Shown piece by piece: positions 24,923-33,562 of a stretch of 33,562 nt of DNA. How positions within the stretch are numbered: the stretch's first letter is position 1; each line of letters opens with the position of its first letter. The position numbers and the translations under genes were made by a program. Source of the stretch: Lachnospiraceae bacterium (GTDB lineage: Bacteria > Bacillota > Clostridia > Lachnospirales > Lachnospiraceae); the NCBI GenBank assembly GCA_009774585.1, contig VSOA01000008.1, positions 1-33,562 of the forward strand. Reading direction: 5' to 3'. The notes below the pieces were generated by a model, which had not been told where the DNA came from, made no database searches, and saw only the letters and a list, made by a program, of their open reading frames with translations.

Positions 24923-27052
24923 TCAAAGAATTGTCATTTCCACCCTGACGCTGCCATGTTCTACGCCGCCAAGCTGTCGACTGTAATCATCAGGCTGGCA
25001 CCCTCCGGCAAACAGCGTAAAATATCCCGGTTCATAGACAGCTTCTCCGTTTTCATCAATCACGGCAAACAAAGCGCCATCCACAATAATGGAAACCTCC
25101 TGTTCTTCTCCCGGTTTGAGGGTGATGCGCTTCATACCGCAAAGCTTATGCACCGGCACTCTGACGCTGGCTTCCTCGTCACGTACATATATCTGTACTA
25201 TTTCATCGCCTTCCATATCACCCGTATTTCTTATCTTAAAGCTTACTGTTACTCCTTCTCCCGGTCGGAATTTCGATTGATCAGCCTTCATATCCGCAAC
25301 GGCAAAGGTGGTATATCCCAAACCGTAACCGAACGGATACAATGGCTCCTCACGAAAGAACTTATACGTCCGGTTTTCCATACTGTAATCTTCAAAATCA
25401 GGCAGTTTATTCGTATTTTTATAAAAAGTTACGGGAAGTTTTCCCGAAGGGGAATATTCTCCGAAAATCAAATCACTTATCGCTTTGCCGCCCATAGCCC
25501 CGGGATACCATGCCTGTATAATAGCATCAGCCTTGCACCCTTCTTCAAAATCAATGGCGCTGCCCGTCATATTTACCAATACGACAGGCGTTTCTCTTTC
25601 ACAGACGGTTTTGATCAAATCTCTCTGGCTCTTGGGCAGGAGCAGATCCTTCTTATCCCCGGTAAAGCCTTCCTTGCCGATGATTTCTTCTCCTTCTATC
25701 GTCTCGTCCATACCTACCACCAGTATCACCACATCCGCCAAATCCGTCTGCTCCTTAACCTCCGCCAGACAATCCCCGGAATATCCCGGATCCTCCAGTT
25801 TATATTCATACAGATGACACCCTTTGGAATAATTCACCCTTACATCAGGTAAAGCTTCCCTGATTCCCTTAAGAACCGTATGATACTCATTGGCAGTTCC
25901 ATGATAATTTCCATTTAAAGGCGCCACAGAATCTGCGTTCGGACCAATCACCGCTACATTCTTCAGCTTCCTTTTATCAAGCGGCAAAATACCATTATTC
26001 TTCAACAGCACCAGAGATTTTCTGGCTGCTTCCAGATTCAATGCACGATGGGCTTCACAGTCGATCACTGTGTAATCAATATCATCAAAAGGTGTTTTCT
26101 CATCAAACATGCCAAGCTTCATGCGGGTGGTCATCAGTCTGACGCAGGATCTGCGGACTTCTTCTTCCGTGACCTTTTCTTCCTGCAGCGCCTTTAGAAT
26201 ATAGGCATACGTGTTGCCGCAGTTTAGGTCACAGCCGTTTTGCAACGCCAATGCCACCGACTCCGTAGGCGTTTTCGTTACATAATGGTGCAGATGAAAA
26301 TCCGCAATCGCCCAGCAATCTGAAGTAAAGTAACCGTCAAAGCCCCATTTCTCCCGCAGGAGTTCTACCATCAGCGTCTTGCTCCCGCAGCAGGGTTCCC
26401 CGTTCGTGCGATTATACGCTCCCATAAATCCTTCCACACCGGCTTCTGCCAACTCCCTGAAAGCCGGCAGATAAGTTTCCGCCATATCCTGTGGTGAAGC
26501 CTTGGCGTCAAATTCATGACGAAGTCCCTCAGGTCCGCTGTGAACCGCAAAATGCTTGGCGCATGCAGCAGTCTTTAAGTATCGTTCATCTTTTCCCTGA
26601 AGCCCCCGCACAAAGGCCGCGCCCAGTTTCCCCGTAAGGTACGGGTCTTCGCCGTAAGTCTCCTGCCCCCGTCCCCATCTGGGGTCTCGGAAGATATTCA
26701 CATTCGGGCTCCAGAAAGTAATGCCTTTATAAATACCATAATCCTCATATTTACGGAAAGTATTATATTTGGCCCGTCCCTCCGTGGCTGCCACGTCCGC
26801 AATCCTTTCCGTCAGTTCCTCATCAAAGGCGGATGCCATGCCGATGGCCTGTGGAAATACGGTTGCCATGCCGGAACGAGCCGCCCCATGCAGCGCCTCA
26901 TTCCACCAGTTAAAACTCTGCACTCCCAGCCGTTCTATTTTTGGCGCTTCAAAAAGCATCTGGGAAGCGCATTCCTCCACCGACATCTGCGCCACCAGAT
27001 CTTCCGCCCGTTCTTTAAAACTTAGCGTTTCATCCTGATATTTTTGTTTCAT
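24923..27052 (-). CDS. GH3 beta-glycosidase (beta-glucosidase or beta-xylosidase)
   Basis: A 709-residue cytoplasmic enzyme that releases beta-linked monosaccharides from the non-reducing end. The N-terminal TIM-barrel domain has NIFRDPRWGRGQETYGEDP near 120-138, KHFAVHSG near 166 and the nucleophile Asp245 in FTSDCW. An alpha/beta sandwich domain follows (VLLKNNGILPL near 355), and a fibronectin III-like domain closes the protein (~580-700), all normal for the family. The ATG at 27050-27052 was chosen because GGAG lies 7 nt upstream; earlier starts lack a clear site. It is the last gene of the right-hand cassette. The DPRWGRGQETYGEDP type includes both glucosidases and xylosidases, so the sugar is not fixed. 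Confidence 0.92.
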   Translation of the reverse strand: MKQKYQDETLSFKERAEDLVAQMSVEECASQMLFEAPKIERLGVQSFNWWNEALHGAARSGMATVFPQAIGMASAFDEELTERIADVAATEGRAKYNTFRKYEDYGIYKGITFWSPNVNIFRDPRWGRGQETYGEDPYLTGKLGAAFVRGLQGKDERYLKTAACAKHFAVHSGPEGLRHEFDAKASPQDMAETYLPAFRELAEAGVEGFMGAYNRTNGEPCCGSKTLMVELLREKWGFDGYFTSDCWAIADFHLHHYVTKTPTESVALALQNGCDLNCGNTYAYILKALQEEKVTEEEVRRSCVRLMTTRMKLGMFDEKTPFDDIDYTVIDCEAHRALNLEAARKSLVLLKNNGILPLDKRKLKNVAVIGPNADSVAPLNGNYHGTANEYHTVLKGIREALPDVRVNYSKGCHLYEYKLEDPGYSGDCLAEVKEQTDLADVVILVVGMDETIEGEEIIGKEGFTGDKKDLLLPKSQRDLIKTVCERETPVVLVNMTGSAIDFEEGCKADAIIQAWYPGAMGGKAISDLIFGEYSPSGKLPVTFYKNTNKLPDFEDYSMENRTYKFFREEPLYPFGYGLGYTTFAVADMKADQSKFRPGEGVTVSFKIRNTGDMEGDEIVQIYVRDEEASVRVPVHKLCGMKRITLKPGEEQEVSIIVDGALFAVIDENGEAVYEPGYFTLFAGGCQPDDYSRQLGGVEHGSVRVEMTIL

Positions 27053-27109
27053 AACTAGTCTCCATTTCGCCATCCGAAATTTCAAATTCACGTTTTTCTT
27101 CTCTCACAT

Positions 27110-27703
27110 TCAAAATTCCCTGATCCCGCCAAGCAGTTTCGCATAGCAGATTGTCCTTGCTGCATTTTCCACCATCTCCATCTTGTTGAAAGCCGCTGTC
27201 AAATCTTTTCCGCAGGTGACAACGCCATGATTCTGCATAAAGATCACATCGCTGTCCACCGCCGCCATTCTCACATTTTCTGCAAGTTTCCCAGACCCTG
27301 CCGGAGCATAGCCTGCCAACGCGATTTTACCGATTACCGCCGGCACCTCGACAAGACAATTGTCCGGAAGCGTCTGCCCACACATCGCAAAAGCAGTGGC
27401 CGCCGCAGGATGGGTATGCACCACCGCGCCAATCTCCGTTCTTATACGATAGATTGCCGCATGAAGTTTTGCCTCTCTGGAGGATTTACCCCTTCCCGAA
27501 ACAATCGTGCCATCCAACTTCTGCACAATCAAAGAGGCAGGCTCAAGTTCTCTTTTACTCACTCCGGAAGGCGTAATCAACATAGCATCCTCCGACGCTC
27601 TGACGCTGATGTTGCCGTCAGTGCCGCTGACAAGTCCCCTCTCATACAAGAGCCGGGCCGTCTCACATAGCTTTTCCCGCAATTCTCTGTATTCTTGTTC
27701 CAT
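27110..27703 (-). CDS. Class II aldolase/adducin protein, AraD/FucA/OtnC-like
   Basis: A 197-residue cytoplasmic zinc enzyme. Motifs are SGTDGNIS near 25, ITPSGVSK near 42, the zinc pair HTHP near 95 and QNHGVV near 158. The family includes L-fuculose-phosphate aldolase, L-ribulose-5-phosphate 4-epimerase and the OtnC decarboxylases that partner with DUF1537 kinases. AAGGAG lies 6 nt before the ATG at 27701-27703, which is 14 nt after the isomerase stop; a longer reading would overlap that gene. With a DUF1537 kinase upstream, OtnC-like decarboxylation or aldol cleavage of a phosphorylated keto-acid is plausible but unproven. Confidence 0.88.
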   Translation of the reverse strand: MEQEYRELREKLCETARLLYERGLVSGTDGNISVRASEDAMLITPSGVSKRELEPASLIVQKLDGTIVSGRGKSSREAKLHAAIYRIRTEIGAVVHTHPAAATAFAMCGQTLPDNCLVEVPAVIGKIALAGYAPAGSGKLAENVRMAAVDSDVIFMQNHGVVTCGKDLTAAFNKMEMVENAARTICYAKLLGGIREF

Positions 27704-27717
27704 ACCACACTCCTTCT

Positions 27718-28329
27718 TCATTCGCCGGGGAAAAAATGCTCTTCCAGCATCGCGCACAGAGCATGATAAATAGGAAGATGAAATTCCTGAATATCCGCCG
27801 TCATCCGAGCCGGAACAATCAAGCACACGTCGCTTAGTTCTCTCAGCTTTCCGCCATCCCTTCCCGTCATAGTAATAACTTTTATCCCTTTTGCCTTCGC
27901 CACCTTTGCCGCCGAAACCACATTTCCGGAATTCCCAGAAGTGCTCAGTCCCAAAAACACATCGCCTTCCCTGCCGTATCCGTAGACCTGCTGGGCAAAC
28001 ACCATTTCAGGATCCACATCATTTAAGAATGCGGTGGAAAGAGCGCCGTGCTGGGTCAGCGCTATGGCCGGCAGAGCCCCTTGAAGCTTATCGCCCTGTT
28101 CGCCAAAACGCTCCTTTTCTTCCGTCGAAAGCTTTCTCTGCTTGTAGAAACCCTTCATCAGTTCCCCCACGATATGATCTGAATCCGCCGCACTTCCGCC
28201 ATTCCCGCAGACCAACAGCTTTCCGCCGTTTTCGTAGCTGTCTTTTATGATTCCATATACCTGCTTTATCTCGCCTTTCATTCCCGCAAGCACAGGATAC
28301 CGCTTCGTCAAACGTTCTAAATGATCCAT
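27718..28329 (-). CDS. SIS-domain phosphosugar isomerase, GmhA-like
   Basis: A 203-residue SIS-domain protein. VCGNGGSAADSDHIVGEL near 41-58 and LSTSGNSGNV near 128 match D-sedoheptulose-7-phosphate isomerase (GmhA), which makes the heptose phosphate for surface sugars. No other heptose gene is nearby. Set among an acid-sugar kinase and two aldolases, it more likely isomerises a phosphorylated intermediate of this catabolic pathway. It starts 18 nt after the DUF1537 kinase stop. Confidence 0.87.
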   Translation of the reverse strand: MDHLERLTKRYPVLAGMKGEIKQVYGIIKDSYENGGKLLVCGNGGSAADSDHIVGELMKGFYKQRKLSTEEKERFGEQGDKLQGALPAIALTQHGALSTAFLNDVDPEMVFAQQVYGYGREGDVFLGLSTSGNSGNVVSAAKVAKAKGIKVITMTGRDGGKLRELSDVCLIVPARMTADIQEFHLPIYHALCAMLEEHFFPGE

Positions 28330-28347
28330 TCTGATTATCCTTTCGTT

Positions 28348-29628
28348 CTACTGTTTTTGCACTTCCCTCGCCGCCTTTTCCAGAAAAGCTTCACTGCCGA
28401 AGCTTCCCGATTTCAGCACAAGGTCTAAGGCGCCAATCGCCGTCTTTCCTTTCATAAGCGGCAGCCCCGTTTCAATCTCTCGAACCATATCCATACGGTA
28501 AATCTTCAGTTCCTCCGCAATCGCCGCGGACGTATCGCCTCCCGCCGCCACCAGCTTCCGACAACCACTCGTCTCCAATACCCGTCTGGCAATCCGGCAC
28601 ATGGTTCCCGAAATACGTCTTCCTATTTGTTCATCAGAAAGCCCTAATTCTTCGCCTTTCCTCTTGATCTTATCCACTTCTTCCGGACGGTTGGATGTAT
28701 ATAGAAGACAGATACCTTTGTCCTGCATTGCCTGAATGATTGTTTCCGTCAATGCACATACCTTCTTCTCCAGTTCTTTTTCTTCATAAATCTCATAAGC
28801 CGGAAATTCCAACACAGAATACCCCCGCTCTTTCATATATGCCGTCTGCGCTATGCTCTGTTTTGTCAGAGAACCCGACAGGAGCAGAACCGATTCTTCC
28901 ACGCCATTGTACCCGCCGGCAATGGCATAAGGCAGCTCCTCTCCGATAGCGGAACTGCCGCAGATATTTCTTTCCTCCGACACCGCAAGTGCCGCCAGTT
29001 TCAGATCTTCCTGATTCCTGATATCAAAAATCACATAAGCACACCGTCTCTTGAGTTGTTCCTTCTTTTCCGTTACATAGGACAGCCCTTTGTTCAAATC
29101 CCGCCATGTTATATGCCCTACGGGACGTTTCGACTGCCTATGTATGATCTCCTCCAAGGATGAAGTGGTCATCTGATGGATAGGGTCATCACGAAACTGC
29201 GAATCCTCCAGCTTCTTTCCGTATACATAGTGAATACCGTCCACGGTGGTTCTGCCGTTTTCCGGAAACCCGAGAATTACCATGGAGCAGGAAATACCCA
29301 GCACATCCTGCATCTCGTCGAACTCCACGCCAATATTCCCCCGGAAAACAGAGCAAGTCTTATTATGATACATGTCGCAGGGAAGAGTCATCAGGAGTTC
29401 CGTAGCCTTCCGCACCTTTGCTTTCGCACATTCCGGACTATCAAAACGACTGTCCGTGTCGATAATAACCACATCCAGTCCCTCCCCTTCCTTTTTTAAA
29501 TCACACAGTTCCAAAAGTCCGAGCGGAAATACCGCCGAACGATACCCGCCCCTTTGAAACATGATACCGATATCATTGGCACCGGTCACATCATCCGCCA
29601 CCACGCCTATTTTCTTCTTCCTTTTCAT
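28348..29628 (-). CDS. Four-carbon acid sugar kinase family protein (DUF1537, OtnK/DtnK-like)
   Basis: A 426-residue kinase of the DUF1537 fold. The N-terminal domain begins VADDVTGANDIG near 10, the acid-sugar binding signature. The C-terminal nucleotide domain has LVAAGGDTSAAIAEEL near 355 and a late GSFG segment. Characterised members phosphorylate threonate, erythronate, 3-oxo-tetronates or related acids. The ATG at 29626-29628 overlaps the aldolase stop as ATGA, with AAGGG upstream. No PdxA- or LtnD-type dehydrogenase is nearby, which sets this locus apart from the described threonate and tetronate operons. Confidence 0.9.
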   Translation of the reverse strand: MKRKKKIGVVADDVTGANDIGIMFQRGGYRSAVFPLGLLELCDLKKEGEGLDVVIIDTDSRFDSPECAKAKVRKATELLMTLPCDMYHNKTCSVFRGNIGVEFDEMQDVLGISCSMVILGFPENGRTTVDGIHYVYGKKLEDSQFRDDPIHQMTTSSLEEIIHRQSKRPVGHITWRDLNKGLSYVTEKKEQLKRRCAYVIFDIRNQEDLKLAALAVSEERNICGSSAIGEELPYAIAGGYNGVEESVLLLSGSLTKQSIAQTAYMKERGYSVLEFPAYEIYEEKELEKKVCALTETIIQAMQDKGICLLYTSNRPEEVDKIKRKGEELGLSDEQIGRRISGTMCRIARRVLETSGCRKLVAAGGDTSAAIAEELKIYRMDMVREIETGLPLMKGKTAIGALDLVLKSGSFGSEAFLEKAAREVQKQ

Positions 29629-30506
29629 ATGCACCCTTTTCCCGCACTTCTTACAAAATGAATGATTTTCTTCTCAACCACCTTCTGCACTTCTCCGGCG
29701 GCTTTCTCAAGAATTACGGGATCCATCTGCCAAATTTCGGCATTGGTCTTGCACCGGCACTCCAGAGAACTCAAGAACGCCCTCTCCAAATCCGTGGCAA
29801 TATTAATCTTGCTGACCCCTCCGCCCGGAACAGAAATAGCACGCTGCACAGTCTCTTCCGGCAATCCGGAACCGCCGTGGAGAACCAGCGGAACAGATAC
29901 TTTGCTGCGGATATCCTGAAGACGCCGGAAATCAATTTTCGGATTCTTCACCGGGTAAACGCCATGCGCCGTTCCGATAGAAACCGCCAGCGTATCTACA
30001 CCCGTCCGCTCTACAAACTCCTCCGCTTCGTCCGGATCGGTATAAAGACTTTCGTCGCTATCCGTTTCTACCTTGTCTGTGCTCCCAATCTTACCAAGCT
30101 CCGCTTCTACCGCCACGCCTCTTTCATGCGCATACTCTGCCACTTCTCTGGTAATACGGATATTTTCTTCAAACTCCTCCTGAGATGCATCAATCATCAC
30201 AGAGGTAAACCCGGCATGAATGGCGTCTTTAATGACAGACAGGTCCTTGGTATGATCCAGATGCAGCGAAGCTTCCACCCGATAGTTGTCAGCCACTTGA
30301 TAGAAGCGGTTCGCAAACTCCTTCGCCGTCACCTCAAACCAACTAAATTCATTGGCGGAAATCTGCACGATCACCGGAGACGCAGTATACTCCGCCGCTC
30401 GCAGCACCGCGTCGATAAGATAGGTATTTCGGGCGGAAAAAGAACCCACGCCATAGCCTTCCCTCTCCGCTTTTCTCAACATTTCTGTAATAGGCACAAT
30501 TTTCAT
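29625..30506 (-). CDS. Class II ketose-bisphosphate aldolase (FbaA/GatY/KbaY-like)
   Basis: A 293-residue zinc aldolase. Metal and substrate motifs are HLDHTKD near 82, VEAELGKIG near 132, the His of GTAHGVY near 178, VLHGGSGLP near 208 and SKINIATD near 230. The family cleaves fructose- or tagatose-1,6-bisphosphate and related ketose phosphates to dihydroxyacetone phosphate plus an aldehyde. It overlaps both neighbours by ATGA, so it is translationally coupled to the racemase-like gene and the kinase. It is unlikely to be the glycolytic enzyme because of this context. Confidence 0.9.
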   Translation of the reverse strand: MKIVPITEMLRKAEREGYGVGSFSARNTYLIDAVLRAAEYTASPVIVQISANEFSWFEVTAKEFANRFYQVADNYRVEASLHLDHTKDLSVIKDAIHAGFTSVMIDASQEEFEENIRITREVAEYAHERGVAVEAELGKIGSTDKVETDSDESLYTDPDEAEEFVERTGVDTLAVSIGTAHGVYPVKNPKIDFRRLQDIRSKVSVPLVLHGGSGLPEETVQRAISVPGGGVSKINIATDLERAFLSSLECRCKTNAEIWQMDPVILEKAAGEVQKVVEKKIIHFVRSAGKGCI

Positions 30507-31183
30507 TCTTTATCCTTTCCCTGTTTTTCCCATCCCCACATTTCAGAAAGCACGGCTTCCACACCGCTGACAGGACTGGTCAGATATTTCTTTCTCTCCT
30601 CCTCCGTAAGTCCGTCAATCGCCCTTGCCATGGAGACCTGCGCCAATACTACGATATCATTGCTTCCCGCCAGTCTTTCCAGTTCTTTTCTTACCAGCTC
30701 ATTATACTCATCTTCTCTTCCGGCATTTAGCAAAGCCCCTGCCTCTTTCATCACAAGACATTCCACTTTAGGTTCTCTGCCCTTCTGCGCCGCTTTTCTT
30801 CTGACCAGCTCCGTGGTAGGCTCAATCGTAGACGCAAGAGTGGCAGCCACTCCAATCCTTCCATACCCGATCGCCTTCTCAGCCATGGGCTCATCGATTC
30901 GATAGACAGGGATATCCGCCGTCCGTCCCGTCTCTTCCACAGCCCCTCCGATGGAGGAACAGGCGGACAGAATGACTTCTGCTCCTGCCGTCTTTGCCAT
31001 CCGCATCATACAGGCAATACGGTTTCTTACTTCCTCCGTAATCCTTCCGGCAGTATTGATCTCCGGCAATATGCTGTCGTCCAATAAATTAATGATTTCT
31101 ATCTGCTCCATACGCTCCCGTATCAGCGCCTTCATAACAGGAATCGTAACAGGCGTCGTATGGAGAATCGCAAGTTTTTTCAT
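30503..31183 (-). CDS. Aspartate/glutamate racemase superfamily protein
   Basis: A 226-residue protein of the Asp/Glu/hydantoin racemase fold. A first catalytic Cys lies in LSACSSIGG near 78. The second position, where two-Cys racemases have their other Cys, reads VLAQVSMA near 183, with no Cys. The start ATG at 31181-31183 has GGAGG 5 nt upstream. It heads the coupled trio with the aldolase and kinase. Single-Cys members of this fold include decarboxylases and isomerases of small acids. Such a role on a sugar acid is inferred, and amino-acid racemisation is less likely here. Confidence 0.8.
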   Translation of the reverse strand: MKKLAILHTTPVTIPVMKALIRERMEQIEIINLLDDSILPEINTAGRITEEVRNRIACMMRMAKTAGAEVILSACSSIGGAVEETGRTADIPVYRIDEPMAEKAIGYGRIGVAATLASTIEPTTELVRRKAAQKGREPKVECLVMKEAGALLNAGREDEYNELVRKELERLAGSNDIVVLAQVSMARAIDGLTEEERKKYLTSPVSGVEAVLSEMWGWEKQGKDKE

Positions 31184-31227
31184 ATCAGCCTCCATTCCGG
31201 AACGTATACTCTTTCCACTGCAGCAGT

Positions 31228-33516
31228 TTATTGTTCCAAAAGATCCGTCTTGCGTATTTCACCGCCGTCCCGGTTGATCTTATAAGTTGCAATCTCATAA
31301 CGGCCAATAGCAATAGGATAATTGCGTTCCCTGAACATCAGTTTTGTTTCCGTATCCTTTCCCTCCGTTTCCAGCAGCCGCAGCACAAAATCACCGTCAT
31401 CCTCCGCCTTCTTAACCAGCATAAGAGACACATTTTCCGCCTCAACTTTTCCCAGTGAAAACCGGTTCCCCACCTGCTTTCCCCTGCCGGAAGAAGTATG
31501 GGCACTGTCCGCAAGATATCCGTACGCACCGTTGATCTTATCTGCAATGCGGTATAATTCTCTTTCCGGTAAAACGTTTCCATGAGGCTTAAGCACCAGC
31601 CAGAAGGTCTGCGTTCCGATATCCGTGTATTCGTAGGTCTCCTGCTCATTCCACCAGTCAGGACTGTTGCCCTGCGCATAGATCGCGCTTCTTACCGCCG
31701 TAATCTGCACCCTTCCCTCTTCCATATGAAAGGCATATTTGCTGTCATTGGCTATCGCCAGACCAACTCCGTTCTCATCACTGACATCCAGAAAACTCTG
31801 CATGTTATATTCCGCGTTGTCGCAAATGGTACGATGAATCACGCCGTAAGCAGTTTCTGCCCGCGTTTCCACCGTCTCTCTTCCGACAGGATAAGCCAGT
31901 TTCAAAAGATGCCATGTGTGGTTGAACCGAAGCCTGTTCTCCACCCGCAATTCCCTTTCCTCCGCTCCCAAATAATAAAGCTGTTCCAGTCCGGTGTCCT
32001 CATAGGAAAGACGGACGCGAATCACTTCCCGGAGCGCTCCGCTCTCCACCTTTTCTATAGAATCCAGATGAAAATTCACATTCAAATCCTCATATCTTCT
32101 GTCCTGAAGATGTCCCCACGCATCCCGCTCATCCAAATACATGCGCAGGGAAGACGCCTCCGTTAAGGCCTGATACCCCGTCTCCTTATCAATCAAAGAA
32201 GAGAGCATACCCGTTTTCTCATCAAACTCCGCCAGAAGATATGCGTTCTCCAGCCGCAGCGCATCAAGATTCAAAATCTCCATATGCGGTGTGGATTCCA
32301 GAGAAGCTTCCTCCTTTGCCACTCTGTACTGTGCAAATCCGCATGCCGGTATGGATGCATAGAACACAAATCTCCTCCTGCCGCCCAAAGTAGTGTGGCG
32401 CACTTTTGCATCCGTATGGACTCTCTGATAAGGAATCTCTCTGCCTTCAGGATCTAACAGCTTTAAAGGGCTCTGGCAAAACCACTCCAGTTCTATTTCT
32501 ACATAATCCTCATAAGGCATACCGCCTGTATGAAACAGGAACAACGGAAAACCCCCGCCTCTGGTATCCTGCGCATTCACTATATGTTGAATGGCCAGAG
32601 CGCAGATTTCTCCCGCCCGTGCACAGACGCCGGAAATCTGCATAATCGCCTCGTCCCTCGCTGATTTAATGGTGGTGCCGCCCATGGTATCATGGAATTC
32701 ATTAAATTGGAGCACCTTCCAGAGACGTTCCACCTCTCCTGCTTCCTTCATAAATTCTCCGCAGATGTCAGACGCCATGCTCATCAGGATATCTGCCTTC
32801 ACAAGCCGCCTTTCCGCCTGACGGTTCTTCTGCTTGAACAAGGAATCAATCGAATAGCACCCCTGATTAATCAGTTCAAAAGCCCCCGTCAGCACGGGGA
32901 GATCATCCTTGTTGATATCCCACAAAAACTCTGTGTAACCCGCAAAAACAAGTTCTGCTTCTTCCATGGTTTCCTGCAGTTCATGAATGGTATGAATATT
33001 CTCAATCGTAGGGCCGCCGCCATGATTACCAACGCCATAGCAACAGACCATTTTGTCATAATCCTTGGTCCGTTCCAAAGTGAGTTCTACATTTTGCACC
33101 GTAGGCTCATGAAACCATGTAGTATATTCCGCCGGAAGGCAGATAGTATTTACCTGACTGCCATCGCTGCTCTCCCATTTAAACACCGGCGTATCCAGCC
33201 TCGGCCGCATGAACACATAAGAATCCATACCGCTTTTTTTCAGAATCTGGGGCAGAACAGGGTTATGTCCGAAGCTGTCCACGTTGGAACCAATTTGTGC
33301 CATCCTGCCAAAACGACTCTTCAGGTAACGCTGCCCATACAGCCCGTGCCGCACAAAAGCTTCTCCGCAGGGCAGGATACAGTCCGGCTCAATAAACCAC
33401 CCTCCCGTAATCTCCCAGCGGCCTTCCTCCACTCTCTGTTTAATTTCTTCAAACATTTCCGGCAAAATTCCCTCAATCCATTCGAATGAATATTCTAACG
33501 CTTCGGAGCCACTGTT
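31228..33516 (-). pseudogene. Second GH38 alpha-mannosidase, 5' end missing
   Basis: About 762 codons of a GH38 enzyme related to the one at 9812-12259. The nucleophile segment SNVDSFGH, the GNHGGGPT segment and the metal site FNEFHD are present, and the C-terminal domains are complete. The frame is closed upstream by TAA at 33517-33519. The first ~50-60 residues, including the essential zinc motif HxDxxW, are absent from this frame. No ATG with a ribosome site is available: the first ATG (33454-33456) lies well inside the domain. Either the gene was interrupted by a rearrangement, or the sequence at the window edge is not contiguous. As read here it would be inactive. Confidence 0.8.
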
Positions 33517-33562
33517 TTATCGCTTGAGAACCATTTGATTTTGGTATTCTAATGCTTGAGAG
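33491..33562. repeat. Imperfect 18-bp direct repeat at the broken end of GH38
   Basis: 33491-33508 and 33545-33562 agree at 15 of 18 positions. They lie 54 nt apart, in the same frame, encoding SEALEY and SQALEY on the minus strand. The stop codon that closes the GH38 frame lies between them. The pair marks the point where similarity to the other GH38 is lost. Confidence 0.5.

Noticed and set aside
27704..27826. Longer N-terminus for the AraD-like protein
   Set aside because: It would overlap the SIS gene by over 100 nt and encodes no recognisable domain; the ATG at 27703 has a strong ribosome site.
27718..28329. Heptose biosynthesis (GmhA proper)
   Set aside because: No heptose kinase, adenylyltransferase or phosphatase gene is nearby, and the context is catabolic.
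29658..30905. A 415-codon plus-strand open frame
   Set aside because: It is antisense to the aldolase and racemase-like genes, its product is rich in Arg, His and Ser with no motif, and it has no ribosome site. It is a shadow frame.

Overview
The window looks like chromosome of a gut Firmicute, most likely a Lachnospiraceae (Clostridia). The reasons are purine-rich Shine-Dalgarno sequences, canonical TTGACA/TATAAT-type promoters, a GtfA-type sucrose phosphorylase very close to streptococcal GtfA, a ROK regulator, a CUT1 sugar ABC importer without its own ATPase, a DegV protein and 7TM-type signalling kinases. The species call is inference. No tRNA, rRNA, CRISPR array, insertion sequence or phage module is visible.

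Region 1 (1-2692) holds a guaA-like GMP synthase on the minus strand whose glutaminase domain is largely gone, and a degV gene on the plus strand. Both have good promoters. Region 2 (2768-9837) is a signalling island. Minus-strand genes encode a 7TM hybrid kinase that once continued, in frame, into REC-Hpt-REC-HD-GYP but is now cut by a single TAA, then a stand-alone receiver, then a second membrane hybrid kinase (HisKA-HATPase-REC-Hpt). A LytTR response regulator is transcribed divergently from a shared promoter region. The likely output is c-di-GMP hydrolysis by HD-GYP.

Region 3 (9812-24609, all minus) is a glycan-use locus. It contains a CUT1 importer (binding lipoprotein, two permeases), a ROK repressor with its own promoter, a raffinose-synthase-like GH36 alpha-galactosidase, an FGGY sugar kinase, a GH13_18 sucrose phosphorylase, a large FAD oxidoreductase and a GH38 alpha-mannosidase. 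The enzymes lack signal peptides, so oligosaccharides are probably imported and then broken down in the cytoplasm. The importer, alpha-galactosidase and sucrose phosphorylase fit raffinose-family sugars, as in the streptococcal msm operon. Similar palindromes at the importer and ROK promoters suggest one regulon.

Region 4 (24923-33562, all minus) is a second, tightly coupled catabolic cassette. It has a 5'-truncated second GH38, an Asp/Glu-racemase-family protein, a class II ketose-bisphosphate aldolase, a DUF1537 acid-sugar kinase, a GmhA-like SIS isomerase, an AraD-like class II aldolase and a GH3 glycosidase. Three genes share ATGA overlaps. The combination suggests breakdown of an unusual sugar or sugar acid released from a glycoside. 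I cannot match it to a described pathway with certainty, and it is the best candidate in the window for an undescribed system.
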